Source: DT-111 sp965263225
GTDB lineage: Bacteria; Bacteroidota; Bacteroidia; Chitinophagales; Saprospiraceae
Length of the DNA stretch: 64,000 bases
Assembly (NCBI GenBank): GCA_965263225.1
Contig: CBDHHG010000020.1
Location: forward strand, 1 to 64,000
Direction of reading: 5' to 3'
Position numbers and translations under genes: made by a program. This document shows, piece by piece, positions 1-9,302 of the stretch. The notes beneath the pieces were generated by a model that worked only from the letters and a program-made list of their open reading frames with translations, searched no databases and was not told the origin of the DNA. Every line of letters begins with the position of its first letter. The first letter of the stretch is position 1.

Positions 1-64
1 TCGGTAAAGCGGTCTGATGCCATTGAAGGAACTCTATTTTAGGAGCTAATTTTTCTTCTGCCAT
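1..64 (-). CDS. Start of an unrecognised protein, cut by the window edge
   Basis: On the minus strand an ATG at 64-62 opens a frame that stays open to the window edge (21 codons); the product begins MAEEKLAPKIEF. It follows the stop of the 1489-aa gene after a 49-nt gap, in the same orientation, so it is probably the next gene of the giant-protein block. Two other ATGs a few bases upstream lead quickly to a stop, which favours this start. Too little is visible to name a family. The claim that it is a gene rests on position, orientation and the open frame. Confidence 0.5.
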   Translation of the reverse strand, partial: MAEEKLAPKIEFLQWHQTALP

Positions 65-113
65 TTCATATTCATTTTAAATGACTAACTTTTAAGTAGG
101 AGCTTACCGTGCC

Positions 114-3100
114 TTAGGTCACGATCACAGGCGCCTTTGTGAAAGCAGCTGTCAACTGGCCATTGGGAGAATAATCCTCTTGAAATCCCAGCGCGTTTAG
201 CAAGCTGTTTCTTGCACTAGCCTCCTGTTCTAGTAGTTGACCGACATATCTTTTTTTCTCTTTTTCGCTAGTAAATGGATTCCCTTCCTCATCTGTATCA
301 AGGACAACAGATGTCGGTAAATCCACCCACTCGAAAGCATTGGCAATCGGGTCTGTAGAAAAGGTGAGCTTAGCACGTTCAATATCTTTACTGACTTGCG
401 GTGCCAAAGGGGTTTTAGCCTTTATCTCAAAACCACTACAAGTATTTTGAATCATCTGTTCTCCTTTCAAATCGGGCTGTAACTGTTGCCCCCACATAGC
501 AGCTGGCACACTTTTTTTCAAAGCTTGAAAGGGTGCAAAACTATCACTTGCCACAGGGCTACCATCTCTACTAATCGAAATTGTTACACTAGAAGAAAGA
601 TCGTCACCATCCACAGCCATCGTACCGATACCGAAGTCTGTATTGACTCCAGCAATGGTTTCCCCTCCTTGCTTTTTCAGGGGAATGATGGAATCGGTAA
701 CCAGTAGGAGGTCTTTAGGATTGATCACCCAAACCTCCTTATCATTTACTGTAGCTGTCCGGCTCAAGCCCTTGGTAACCGTAACATTTATTAGATGATC
801 CGCCGGTAAAAATCCAGATTGGAATTGCCCCCAGCTAATGGGTTCAGCTTGAGTCGGTTTCTGCTCGCCAAAGGCGACATCAAAAGTGACAAAAGCAAGA
901 TGGACATGTGCCTTTCCGGAAAACTCAGGTCCGGCAATAGATAGATTAGCGCCAAGTTCTGCTGACAATTCATGGGTACCGAATAAATGAATGGTATAAG
1001 ATACCCCCATATTAAGATACATACTGGCCTCATAGTGATAAGGTTTCCAGGCCATCAGAAAGTCAGCCCCTACATTGAACCATGCTTTTAAATCGCCACT
1101 ATGCCAGGTGGCACTCAGGTGTCCTCCAGCCATCACAGCTGATGGCGTCAAGGCAAAATAAGCGTCTCCTTTAATCAGCAACTCAGGCACTACTTGCCAT
1201 TTGAAACCTAGCGGATCTACACTAGGGTAATGTGCTGGAGGCCTGTAGTGTGGGTGATACCCACCTAAAGTCAGCGCAAAATCTCCCGCATGTTCTCCTT
1301 TGAACCAACTATAAAAGGCAAAGCCGCCGCTTAGATGACAATCCCTTGAGAGTATAAAGGATTGATTAGTGAGCTTGGCTTCTACACCGAGGAATCCTTC
1401 GGCTGGTACAAAACTAGCAGATAAGGCTAGTTGTATCTCCGCTAAGGGCGTAATCGTACTGCCCCCCTCGGGAGTTGGGAGTACTAAAGTAGACAGCCCC
1501 AGAATATCCAATCTAAACCGATGTCCAAAACTCAAATTAGCCAGCACGAAAGAATCAAGCAGCTCGAATGAAGTAAATCGAATTCCAACTGCCAAAAAAT
1601 AATCTCCAACGGAAGGAGGTATCGTATCGTGGATAGAGGCGAGTTCTGCGGAAAGATTGTTGCTATCCGTAGCTCCAGCAGTCCCACTCATCGCCTCCGC
1701 TACAAAAGGGAATGTTTGTACATGGTCAATATCGGGCATCACTACTGCCCGATTATAGCCAAACCCTGCAGCCAATCCCGTTATGAAGAAAAAGGAGGGT
1801 CCGCCCAGTGGCATATCCAGAAAGGCATATAGGAACAAGGAGGGGTGATGCTGAAAATAAGCGTAGGAGCCAATTGCAGCTAGACCAAAAGACTCTGCCT
1901 TAATCACTGCTGTCCCATCGTATTCATCATAATACCCTCCTTGACCATCATCGAATCTTTGCCGAAGGAAAGCGCCTCCAATCTCTAATGGGGGTTTGCT
2001 AAAGTCGATCCCTAACCCATGTAAATCAAAAGTAGGTTGGATTGGGTGTAAAGGCGTACTAGCTGAAAGCCCATCCAGTGAAAGCGTAAGTCCCCCTACC
2101 GACAGGGCAGCATCAATCAACATGGAAATTTCAGACTGCTGGTATTTCAGTCCAATCCGACCTACATGTAGTGGTCCCAAGTTTTTTTGGATATTGAACC
2201 ACTTAACACCATCTAGTACTCCGGGGGCGGGGGCAGGCGTACTATTGCTATCTTCGGTTAATTGTCCGTTGGTTTGATCTACTGTAATGGGATATTGTAA
2301 ATCCCAGCTTTGGTCATTTAATTGTAGGTGAACACCAAGTTTCAATTCCTCATTCACCTGTTCGGGGAGTTGAACCCCCCCAGCAGGCAAAAAGGTTTGG
2401 ATCTGCTGAATCTTATCGCCAGAAAAGTCAGCTGTTGCCAAAAGACTCTGGAAACTGACCTTCAAACTTTGTGCATCTGGAATTACTTCTCCGATCAGTG
2501 GTAAGCCAGCCAAATTGATTCCTCCTTCCATATCGAAACCGATCAAGAGCGCAGTTGTCGTTTCTCCCCCTCCTACTACTCTTCGATCGATAACAAAAAG
2601 CGCGTCTTCCAGATTGATAGAGACATTGCTAAGTAGCGCTGTAACTTGTGTATTATCTGTGAACAAGCCGACCAACTCCCCTATATTTTGTTGCTGTCCG
2701 GCTGCATTTTGGAACGCAGCCACCATCCAGGTATCTGCTGGGTTTTGGCTAAAGGCCAAGTCAAAAGTTAATCCATTGACTCGTAATTCACCACTAAAGG
2801 TCCGGCTGAAGCTGCCATCATTTTGTTCGAGTGCAATACGAAGACTCAATGCGGGCCATTCCGTTGGCTCCTTTCCGGTGATGGAAAGATGACTTTCACA
2901 ATCAAAATAGAAATCTTTCGTAGAAGTATCAAAGGAAATAGCAACGGAATCGATGGCCAAATCGGCAGGCAATGCCCCAACACTGTCTTGATCAACACCA
3001 AATTGCTTCCCAATATCCTCCAGCAAATCCACTACAGAAATCGGTGAAATAAATTCTGCCTGACCGGCAAAAAGCCAACCCGCGGCATCAACGGGATAGG

Positions 3101-4580
3101 AGGCATTAATATCGAAATTGATATCTCCCAAAGTAAAACGCCCCCCTAGATAGGCTTCCTGTATACTTCCTCCTTGATAATCCAGATAGAATTTCAGTTC
3201 CTCAACCATTATCACAAAAGGATCATCCATGATCATCCAATATCCTTCCAAATCGAGGTCTAAAAGGTAATCTTCCGATGAGATTTCCATCCTGAATGCA
3301 GCGACATCAATTGCTGGCAGGTTGTAATACGAGCCAGTAAAGGTATTCAAGACCTCTCTAATATTGAGTGTAGTACCCTCCAATAAGTAGGCTTGAAAAT
3401 TCCATTCTGGGTAACGCGTTTCAAAAGCTAATACTCCAGCCTCCCCTATGGCCCATTCTCCATATATATCAAAAGCTTTCAGCTTTGCGCCAAAGGGATC
3501 AAACAACTGGAAGTTCATACGCATATTTTGTATCTCAATGGTCTTTCCAGTACTATCGAGATGCAGAATTTGCCAGGGGTTTTTATTACCCAATCTAAGG
3601 CCAATCTGAGGTATTTTCGGAGAAGCGGTGGGGTGAAAATCAAAGAAGAAATCCTGGATTTGGATATACTCAGAAATAGAAAAATTCATATCTGGCAAGA
3701 CTCCGTCCAGACTTGTTTGATTAGTCAAGCTTTTAATAGCATCTAACACGATATCCGGCAATGCTGTCAAATCAGCACTAAACCTGAAGGGCCTATCAAG
3801 CGCCTCCGCACGTACCGCTACGGGGATAACATGATCTACACCATTAGAAGTAATCGGAATTTCTGCCTCAAACCTGAAATAAGGGATCAAGTAATAGTTA
3901 TCCCGATAAGAGTTATAGATTAATTGTTGTTGAAACCCCAATCGAAGTTGATCGACCGTAGCAATCCCTAGGTCAACCTGCTCACTAATCGGCGTATCCA
4001 ATTCAAAATCATATAGTTTGGAGCCGTTCTCTTTTAATTGAATCCTTCCTGAGAAAGACTGTGAAGCCCGTCCCATTAAGTCTGCTAGTCCTCCCGTCAT
4101 GGCGCCCAGATCCATAGCGCCATTTAACCCTAAACCAAGCTGTTGTTCTCCTGTCACCTCAAAAGAAGAAAGTGTTAACTTCGGAAGCGCACTATCATCG
4201 AACCGCAAATCTCTGACAATGGCTCGATTAAGCGGTGGAAAAGCTTGAACCAGCGTCCAGTCCGCTGCTGCTACCGCCTCTAACAGGAATGCGGCATTAT
4301 TACTAAGGTGATAAAACCGCAGATCTATCTCCATCCCCAAAAAAGGCAGGTCAACTCCAGTTCCGCGAATGTGAACAAGGACTTTTTTACCAGGAGGAGA
4401 ATCTCCTGCATTAGTAACCGCTACAAGGCTCGCCTCCTCCAACCTTAGCGTATTATCTGGTATAAAATCCGCTGCAATAGCATCGATGTCGGCAGATTGT
4501 AGATCTGTCAACAACAAAGAGAACTGCGGTGGTACTAGGGCGGCAGTAACAATATCGACAATTTGGGTTTCGCTAATCAT
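114..4580 (-). CDS. Giant DUF6603-like protein (1489 aa), function unknown
   Basis: A 1489-aa protein without a signal peptide or clear transmembrane segments. It is built largely of short alternating polar and apolar strands, as expected for a long beta-rich or lipid-transfer-like fold. The region around residues 800-1200, rich in Gly, Phe and Tyr (PLGGPSFFFITGLAAGFGYNR, then repeated FALTLGGY-like segments), resembles DUF6603 proteins as I remember them; this is a family-level guess. The start is ATG at 4580; a TTG two codons upstream also fits. The gap to the upstream hydrolase is 19 nt, so the genes are probably co-transcribed. Such proteins have no established biochemical role. Confidence is high for the gene and moderate for the family. 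Confidence 0.75.
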   Translation of the reverse strand: MISETQIVDIVTAALVPPQFSLLLTDLQSADIDAIAADFIPDNTLRLEEASLVAVTNAGDSPPGKKVLVHIRGTGVDLPFLGMEIDLRFYHLSNNAAFLLEAVAAADWTLVQAFPPLNRAIVRDLRFDDSALPKLTLSSFEVTGEQQLGLGLNGAMDLGAMTGGLADLMGRASQSFSGRIQLKENGSKLYDFELDTPISEQVDLGIATVDQLRLGFQQQLIYNSYRDNYYLIPYFRFEAEIPITSNGVDHVIPVAVRAEALDRPFRFSADLTALPDIVLDAIKSLTNQTSLDGVLPDMNFSISEYIQIQDFFFDFHPTASPKIPQIGLRLGNKNPWQILHLDSTGKTIEIQNMRMNFQLFDPFGAKLKAFDIYGEWAIGEAGVLAFETRYPEWNFQAYLLEGTTLNIREVLNTFTGSYYNLPAIDVAAFRMEISSEDYLLDLDLEGYWMIMDDPFVIMVEELKFYLDYQGGSIQEAYLGGRFTLGDINFDINASYPVDAAGWLFAGQAEFISPISVVDLLEDIGKQFGVDQDSVGALPADLAIDSVAISFDTSTKDFYFDCESHLSITGKEPTEWPALSLRIALEQNDGSFSRTFSGELRVNGLTFDLAFSQNPADTWMVAAFQNAAGQQQNIGELVGLFTDNTQVTALLSNVSINLEDALFVIDRRVVGGGETTTALLIGFDMEGGINLAGLPLIGEVIPDAQSLKVSFQSLLATADFSGDKIQQIQTFLPAGGVQLPEQVNEELKLGVHLQLNDQSWDLQYPITVDQTNGQLTEDSNSTPAPAPGVLDGVKWFNIQKNLGPLHVGRIGLKYQQSEISMLIDAALSVGGLTLSLDGLSASTPLHPIQPTFDLHGLGIDFSKPPLEIGGAFLRQRFDDGQGGYYDEYDGTAVIKAESFGLAAIGSYAYFQHHPSLFLYAFLDMPLGGPSFFFITGLAAGFGYNRAVVMPDIDHVQTFPFVAEAMSGTAGATDSNNLSAELASIHDTIPPSVGDYFLAVGIRFTSFELLDSFVLANLSFGHRFRLDILGLSTLVLPTPEGGSTITPLAEIQLALSASFVPAEGFLGVEAKLTNQSFILSRDCHLSGGFAFYSWFKGEHAGDFALTLGGYHPHYRPPAHYPSVDPLGFKWQVVPELLIKGDAYFALTPSAVMAGGHLSATWHSGDLKAWFNVGADFLMAWKPYHYEASMYLNMGVSYTIHLFGTHELSAELGANLSIAGPEFSGKAHVHLAFVTFDVAFGEQKPTQAEPISWGQFQSGFLPADHLINVTVTKGLSRTATVNDKEVWVINPKDLLLVTDSIIPLKKQGGETIAGVNTDFGIGTMAVDGDDLSSSVTISISRDGSPVASDSFAPFQALKKSVPAAMWGQQLQPDLKGEQMIQNTCSGFEIKAKTPLAPQVSKDIERAKLTFSTDPIANAFEWVDLPTSVVLDTDEEGNPFTSEKEKKRYVGQLLEQEASARNSLLNALGFQEDYSPNGQLTAAFTKAPVIVT

Positions 4581-4599
4581 AATCAATAAGCTAAGGTGA

Positions 4600-5940
4600 T
4601 TAAATCCAGATCCATTGATGACCTCCTACACTGGTCATTCTTACTTTTTTCGTCGTTACAGTTTGATCTAAATAGAATTTAGCTCGTCCACCAGCCGTAT
4701 TGAACCCATCCAACATCACGGTCCCATCAAAATCACCCCTATAGTCTTGCAACAAGTAACGGGCAGGTCTATGCTGATTATCTCGTAAAGTATGGTAGGA
4801 ATCTCCGTCTCTATCCCACTGTGCTTTTTTAGCATTAACAGTTGCCAAATTCGTCCTAACCCACCATTGTATGGCATGATCCTCTCCTATCTCTCCGTCC
4901 TCTGCATAATTCAAGTACTTTTGCACCGTGTCATGAGCAGGAAGGTGAAAGATTTGATCATGGCGTCGACAGCTTACAACTGCCATTTTGGGTTGGACAA
5001 GATCCACAAAGGCATCGTGGGAGGAGGTGGTATCACTACCGTGGTGCGGTACAGAAATCAAATCAATGGTTGCCAAATTCTCCCGTAATCCTGCGAGGTA
5101 GACATCATTGTAGTGATTCTTTATATACCGTTCTGTACTGATGGAAGCATCGCCACAAAGCATGATCTTTTGTGTTCCATTTCTGACCAAGGTTACCAGA
5201 CTAGCTGCATTTCTTCCATCGTTATCAGAGTTATCATCACGATCTCGCGGCACATTTCCTGCAATGATCGAAACCGACCAACTTCCATCTGCCGCACGGG
5301 CCACAGTAACCTCCGGTACATCTAAAATAGAAGAAGTATGTTCTGATTCGCCAAAAGGGGGGGTCCATCTATCTACTGTCTTCACTCCCGCACTTAAACT
5401 TACACAGTGGAGTTCACGGACGCTAAGGTTATTATAAATGGTATGATTACAGCCACCTGCTCCATTTGCCCCGTACATACCTAATGGGGATCCGATAAAA
5501 CCAGCCCTTGCCCGATTGAAGTCACTAAAGAAAACCTTATCTACCGGAATGGCTTCAAAAGTGTCTGTTCGAGTACTACCACCAGGCAAGGAGACGATAT
5601 ATTCTTGTGGTCTTCTGGTAGTAGGGTTTAAGCCACCAAGGATTTCCGTGACCTTATTAATGTGATCCAGGTCTGGATGCGTTAAAATCAAGGCTTCCAA
5701 TTTTGCCCCAACAGAATAGTCCAATCCAAATACCCAATTGCCTCTTAACATTTGTTGCACTTGATGAACACTATTATCGGGTTCTGGTGGGCGAGAGCCA
5801 CAATCGACCATAATATGTCGACCATCTGGGCAAGTAATTATACAGCAATCTCCTTGTCCCATTGAAAAAAATAAGAATTGAAACTCTGTCATCGGAGTAT
5901 CAGCCCCGCCCCCATCAGCTCGTGTATCCATTGATGCCAT
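4600..5940 (-). CDS. Stand-alone ComEC/Rec2-like metallo-beta-lactamase-fold hydrolase
   Basis: The protein (446 aa) has the core of the metallo-beta-lactamase fold. After a GQGDCCII strand come MVDCGS, the metal motif THPDLDHIN, a central LCGDAS segment, and SVPHHGSDTTSSH near residue 300, which is typical of the extracellular nuclease-like domain of ComEC and its soluble relatives. The first metal motif is HPDLDH, so its second histidine is replaced by Asp, a common variant in this subgroup. There are no membrane segments, so it is not a DNA channel. ATG at 5940 is preferred over a TTG at 5946. Family members hydrolyse phosphodiesters or related bonds; the substrate here is unknown. It lies inside the giant-protein block, 19 nt from the DUF6603-like gene. 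Confidence 0.8.
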   Translation of the reverse strand: MASMDTRADGGGADTPMTEFQFLFFSMGQGDCCIITCPDGRHIMVDCGSRPPEPDNSVHQVQQMLRGNWVFGLDYSVGAKLEALILTHPDLDHINKVTEILGGLNPTTRRPQEYIVSLPGGSTRTDTFEAIPVDKVFFSDFNRARAGFIGSPLGMYGANGAGGCNHTIYNNLSVRELHCVSLSAGVKTVDRWTPPFGESEHTSSILDVPEVTVARAADGSWSVSIIAGNVPRDRDDNSDNDGRNAASLVTLVRNGTQKIMLCGDASISTERYIKNHYNDVYLAGLRENLATIDLISVPHHGSDTTSSHDAFVDLVQPKMAVVSCRRHDQIFHLPAHDTVQKYLNYAEDGEIGEDHAIQWWVRTNLATVNAKKAQWDRDGDSYHTLRDNQHRPARYLLQDYRGDFDGTVMLDGFNTAGGRAKFYLDQTVTTKKVRMTSVGGHQWIWI

Positions 5941-5987
5941 AATCAAGGTATTTTTAGTGATAATAATTTGAAATTGCTATCCCTTCT

Positions 5988-6530
5988 TCAAGGGATAACT
6001 AAATCGGATCGAATGGTCTTCAGCAGCCATTTTAACTCGAGTAATCGTTCGTGCGTTGCAAGCTCTCCTTTAGTAGCTGTACAGAAAAAGTCGTATTCCT
6101 CATGATTTACCGGCAACCGGTTCATTTGCAACTTTTCCATTATCCTCAAAGAAGGTCCATTGTCTCTTTGTACGCATGTAAATAAGGCTGTCAACCCCAG
6201 CTTATCAAAAGCCCATTCTAGTAAGCATTTACTAACTGCAGTCGCAATTCCACGCCCCCAAAATGGTTCCCCTAACCAGAAGTAAAAATGTCCTAAGCCA
6301 CCTACCTGTGTCAAACTGATTACACCAACAAACCCTTGCTCCTTCTCCCGAATACTGAATACATATTTATCGAGTGAACTGCTCGCTTTTCGGATCCACT
6401 GTTCGGCTTCCGCTGGGCAATGGGGCACAGATAAGCGAGTGGGGGCAGCCACTCGCGGGCTGAGATAGTCAAAAATAGCTTGGCTATCCTCTTTTTGGAT
6501 CGGACGCAAAATGAATGGGCTCAATTGCAT
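5988..6530 (-). CDS. GNAT-family N-acetyltransferase (RimJ/RimL type)
   Basis: The 180-aa protein follows the RimJ/RimL-type acetyltransferase layout: an N-terminal strand FILRPIQKED, a central GVISLTQ strand, then the acetyl-CoA pyrophosphate-binding stretch FWGRGIATAVSKCLLEWAF (residues about 90-110), and a C-terminal strand ALFTCVQRDNGPSLRIMEKL. Relatives transfer an acetyl group from acetyl-CoA to protein N-termini or small amines. The target cannot be read from the sequence. It sits between the MBL hydrolase and the LamG/fibre gene in the same orientation, with gaps of 47 and 125 nt. It could modify a product of the block or be an unrelated passenger. Confidence 0.85.
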   Translation of the reverse strand: MQLSPFILRPIQKEDSQAIFDYLSPRVAAPTRLSVPHCPAEAEQWIRKASSSLDKYVFSIREKEQGFVGVISLTQVGGLGHFYFWLGEPFWGRGIATAVSKCLLEWAFDKLGLTALFTCVQRDNGPSLRIMEKLQMNRLPVNHEEYDFFCTATKGELATHERLLELKWLLKTIRSDLVIP

Positions 6531-6655
6531 TAACTTTGGAGTTGAAAAGGAACGGTCTTAGGGAAGGAGGATAGGTTTCTCGATTACCCCTGAGGCAAGA
6601 AAAAACCTCTGTTTGCTGTTACTTTGTCTTGCAAGAGCCATCACCTATCAGGTCT

Positions 6656-9250
6656 TTAGCCTTTTTTCTTCCCCGTATTTTTCTTTTCATTCCACCATCT
6701 GATACCTCCAAATACATCCGTACTCTCGATCTGCCTCTGGTAATATTCATGATAGTGGTTATTCAATTCATTTCGGAGTGTCCTAATCTGGCCATCGATA
6801 TAATCTTTTATTGCTTTTCCCGTAGCCAAGGAACTGTGGTTACTTTCCAAACTTGTCGATAACTTATTAACACTTGTTCCATTTTGAAGGCGGAGGTATC
6901 CATTCATGTGAAGCTGGCTACCGCTATTGTTCATGGCGATACTAACATTACCAACCTTGTCTATCTGTAGTTTTTTCACCCGATCTGTATAAATAGCCAG
7001 GTGGCCATCTCCTTCCTGCTGTAAACCGGTATCGTTATCGCCAATGGCCAGGTCCAATAGTGGATTTGATGCTCTAATACCAACTTTTCCAGTTTTACCG
7101 ATCCGCATGCGTTCTACATTATTCGTATAAATGGCCAGTTCGCCATTTCCTTGCTGTTGCAAGCCCGTATCCGTATCTCCAATGGCCAGGTCAATTCGAG
7201 GATCACTCGTCCTGATGCCTACTTTCCCCTCTTTATCCACCCGCACCCGTTCACTGCCATTTGTATAGATGGCCAGTTCGCCATTTCCTTGCTGTTGCAA
7301 GCCCGTATCTGTATCTCCAATGGCCAGGTCAATTCGAGGGTCATTCGTCCTGACACCTACCTTCCCCGCTTTATCCACCCGCACCCGTTCACTGCCATTC
7401 GTATAGATGGCCAGTTCACCATCCCCTTGCTGTTGCAAGCCCGTATCTGTATCTCCAATGGCCAGGTCAATTCGAGGATCACTCGTCCTGATACCTACCT
7501 TCCCCGCTTTGTCCACCCGCACCCGTTCACTGCCATTCGTATAGATGGCCAGTTCACCATCCCCTTGCTGTTGCAAGCCCGTATCTGTATCTCCAATAGC
7601 CAGGTCAATCTGGGGATTGGTTGTACCAATCCCCACATTTTTATCTGCGCTGAAATAAATGGGCATTTTTTCAATGACCTTCGCAAAAAAACCATCCCAA
7701 TAACCCGGTATATTCAGGTAGTACAAGTACAAATTGGCATGTCCTGTATCTCGGTTTGTGATGATATCAGAAATAGAAATATCTACCCACTCTCCGGGGG
7801 CCAATGGAAAAAGGGGAATAGTCCAAGTGAAATCTGCTGGTCCCGTAGCAGGTAATTGGTTACCGTTGTGATATTGATAATGTACATGTATACCATCAAA
7901 TTGATCACTATCTGCCAGTGCCCAGTCTTCGGTGGGTGGGTCAAAAGCTAAAATCAGATGTGAAGCCGGCTGCCCGTCCGGGTTGACACTAAGCACTTCA
8001 TCCGAAACATTGCTCAAGCGCAGTATCAGGTCACTCGCTCCTCCCCCCTTATTCATCACATAATTAGAGCCTTTAAAACCAAAATGTAATGGGATATTTT
8101 TCCGTCCACGATGGTTCACTATATCCATGTGGACCTCACGAAATCCATCAAAATTATTTTCCGTTTCTGCAAAGCGCATATTGTGATACAACAACATAAC
8201 TCGGGAGTTACGAGATCCTTCGCCCCCATTTACAAATATGTTCTTAAGCAAAAACTTTAGGTTCTGCCCAGCGTGCCAGTTCTTTGGCCCCGTCGTTTTG
8301 AGAAGAAGTGAGGTGACTCCGTTGACACTATTATCCAATTGAAAGTCACTTTCCAAATTATTTGCCACATGGCTGACTGCTTCGAGCTGAATATCATTTA
8401 TTCGAGTTTCAAGTAAGGTTTCAGGACGAAACACTAATTGAAAATTATAATTATCAGCTCCTTCTGTAGGCGTCTTCAGTTCGATCGTTTTACCTGATGT
8501 ATTCGTCAAGGTGAGGTGCAGATCTTGTCCTTGCGTTTCATCCGTGATGTAAAGAACATTTTGCTCTTGTTCATTCAACAAGTCAAAATGGACTGGAAAG
8601 CTACGCTTGGTAGCCGCGAGGGCGAAGCGATCCTGTTCCATGTTCTCCAAAATATCTGTCGCTGATAGTATTCTATTAAATACACGTAGGTGGGTAATAT
8701 TCCCCTTGAACCAGCGGGAGTTATTCCAGCTCCCTACCTGAAACACTTTTTTCTTTAGTTTTTTGGTGAGCTGATAGGTCTTCCGCTCCTGAAATTGTCC
8801 ATTTAAGTAAAAATCTACGTACTTGAATTTTTGACTGTAGACCATCGTTAAATGGTACCAAATATTAGGTTCAAAGGTATTAGCCATCCAATGATCAGTA
8901 GGGCTATTGCCATTAATCGAAAACTCTAATCGACCATTCCTGAATTGAAAATGCAGGCAACCACTTTGCCACCCCTGATCATTTTTAATGACTTGCCAAT
9001 CATTAATATCATCCATTCTTACCCAGGCTTGTATGGTCATTTCCTCCAGTTCCTGGTCAAAGGCAGGGAAATTAATGCTATCATCAGCACCATCAAAATT
9101 GATGCAGTTACCAAAAGTAGGGTCAAAAACCATATTGGGTGCCCCTAATATGCTTCCTTCTGCTTGTCGATCAGAATTCTCCTGAATCTTCTCATTGGCC
9201 GTACTATTGGTCACTAGATGAAAAATAAGACCTTCTCGTATTCCTTGCAT
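6656..9250 (-). CDS. LamG-domain protein with tail-fibre-like repeats (864 aa)
   Basis: Three regions can be seen. Residues about 30-190 form a concanavalin/LamG fold (FDGADDSINFPAF, MTIQAWVRM, WYHLTMVYS, VDFYLNGQ, GNITHLRVFNRILS). Residues about 215-540 hold two related beta-sandwich-like segments. Residues 540-769 contain five 46-aa repeats (NPxIDLAIGDTDTGLQQQG... and a following VDKxGKVGI turn) like those of trimeric tail fibres and Bacteroidota adhesins. The C-terminus has a helical segment (DYIDGQIRTLRNELNNHYHEYY) suited to trimerisation. There is no signal peptide, so export would need another route, as in phage-tail-like particles. It lies 52 nt downstream of the 1496-aa gene. A carbohydrate- or surface-binding fibre is inferred. 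Confidence 0.75.
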   Translation of the reverse strand: MQGIREGLIFHLVTNSTANEKIQENSDRQAEGSILGAPNMVFDPTFGNCINFDGADDSINFPAFDQELEEMTIQAWVRMDDINDWQVIKNDQGWQSGCLHFQFRNGRLEFSINGNSPTDHWMANTFEPNIWYHLTMVYSQKFKYVDFYLNGQFQERKTYQLTKKLKKKVFQVGSWNNSRWFKGNITHLRVFNRILSATDILENMEQDRFALAATKRSFPVHFDLLNEQEQNVLYITDETQGQDLHLTLTNTSGKTIELKTPTEGADNYNFQLVFRPETLLETRINDIQLEAVSHVANNLESDFQLDNSVNGVTSLLLKTTGPKNWHAGQNLKFLLKNIFVNGGEGSRNSRVMLLYHNMRFAETENNFDGFREVHMDIVNHRGRKNIPLHFGFKGSNYVMNKGGGASDLILRLSNVSDEVLSVNPDGQPASHLILAFDPPTEDWALADSDQFDGIHVHYQYHNGNQLPATGPADFTWTIPLFPLAPGEWVDISISDIITNRDTGHANLYLYYLNIPGYWDGFFAKVIEKMPIYFSADKNVGIGTTNPQIDLAIGDTDTGLQQQGDGELAIYTNGSERVRVDKAGKVGIRTSDPRIDLAIGDTDTGLQQQGDGELAIYTNGSERVRVDKAGKVGVRTNDPRIDLAIGDTDTGLQQQGNGELAIYTNGSERVRVDKEGKVGIRTSDPRIDLAIGDTDTGLQQQGNGELAIYTNNVERMRIGKTGKVGIRASNPLLDLAIGDNDTGLQQEGDGHLAIYTDRVKKLQIDKVGNVSIAMNNSGSQLHMNGYLRLQNGTSVNKLSTSLESNHSSLATGKAIKDYIDGQIRTLRNELNNHYHEYYQRQIESTDVFGGIRWWNEKKNTGKKKG
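6944..7633 (-). repeat. Five tandem 138-bp repeats in the fibre gene
   Basis: Five in-frame copies of a 138-bp unit (46 aa) occupy this stretch. The copies closest to the middle are nearly identical at the DNA level; for example, the same aatggccagg segment recurs at 7181 and 7319. The first and last copies are the most diverged, as expected for repeats that expand or are homogenised from the middle. The repeat also produces a long antisense open frame that is not a gene. Confidence 0.9.
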
Positions 9251-9302
9251 CCTTAGTGGGTTTTATTGAATTTTTAAATGAAAGTGATTTAAGCTATGTG
9301 TA

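Noticed and set aside
7151..7855. A 234-aa plus-strand open frame with internal repeats
   Set aside because: It is antisense to the fibre repeats, and its repeats match the 138-bp period of the minus-strand gene.
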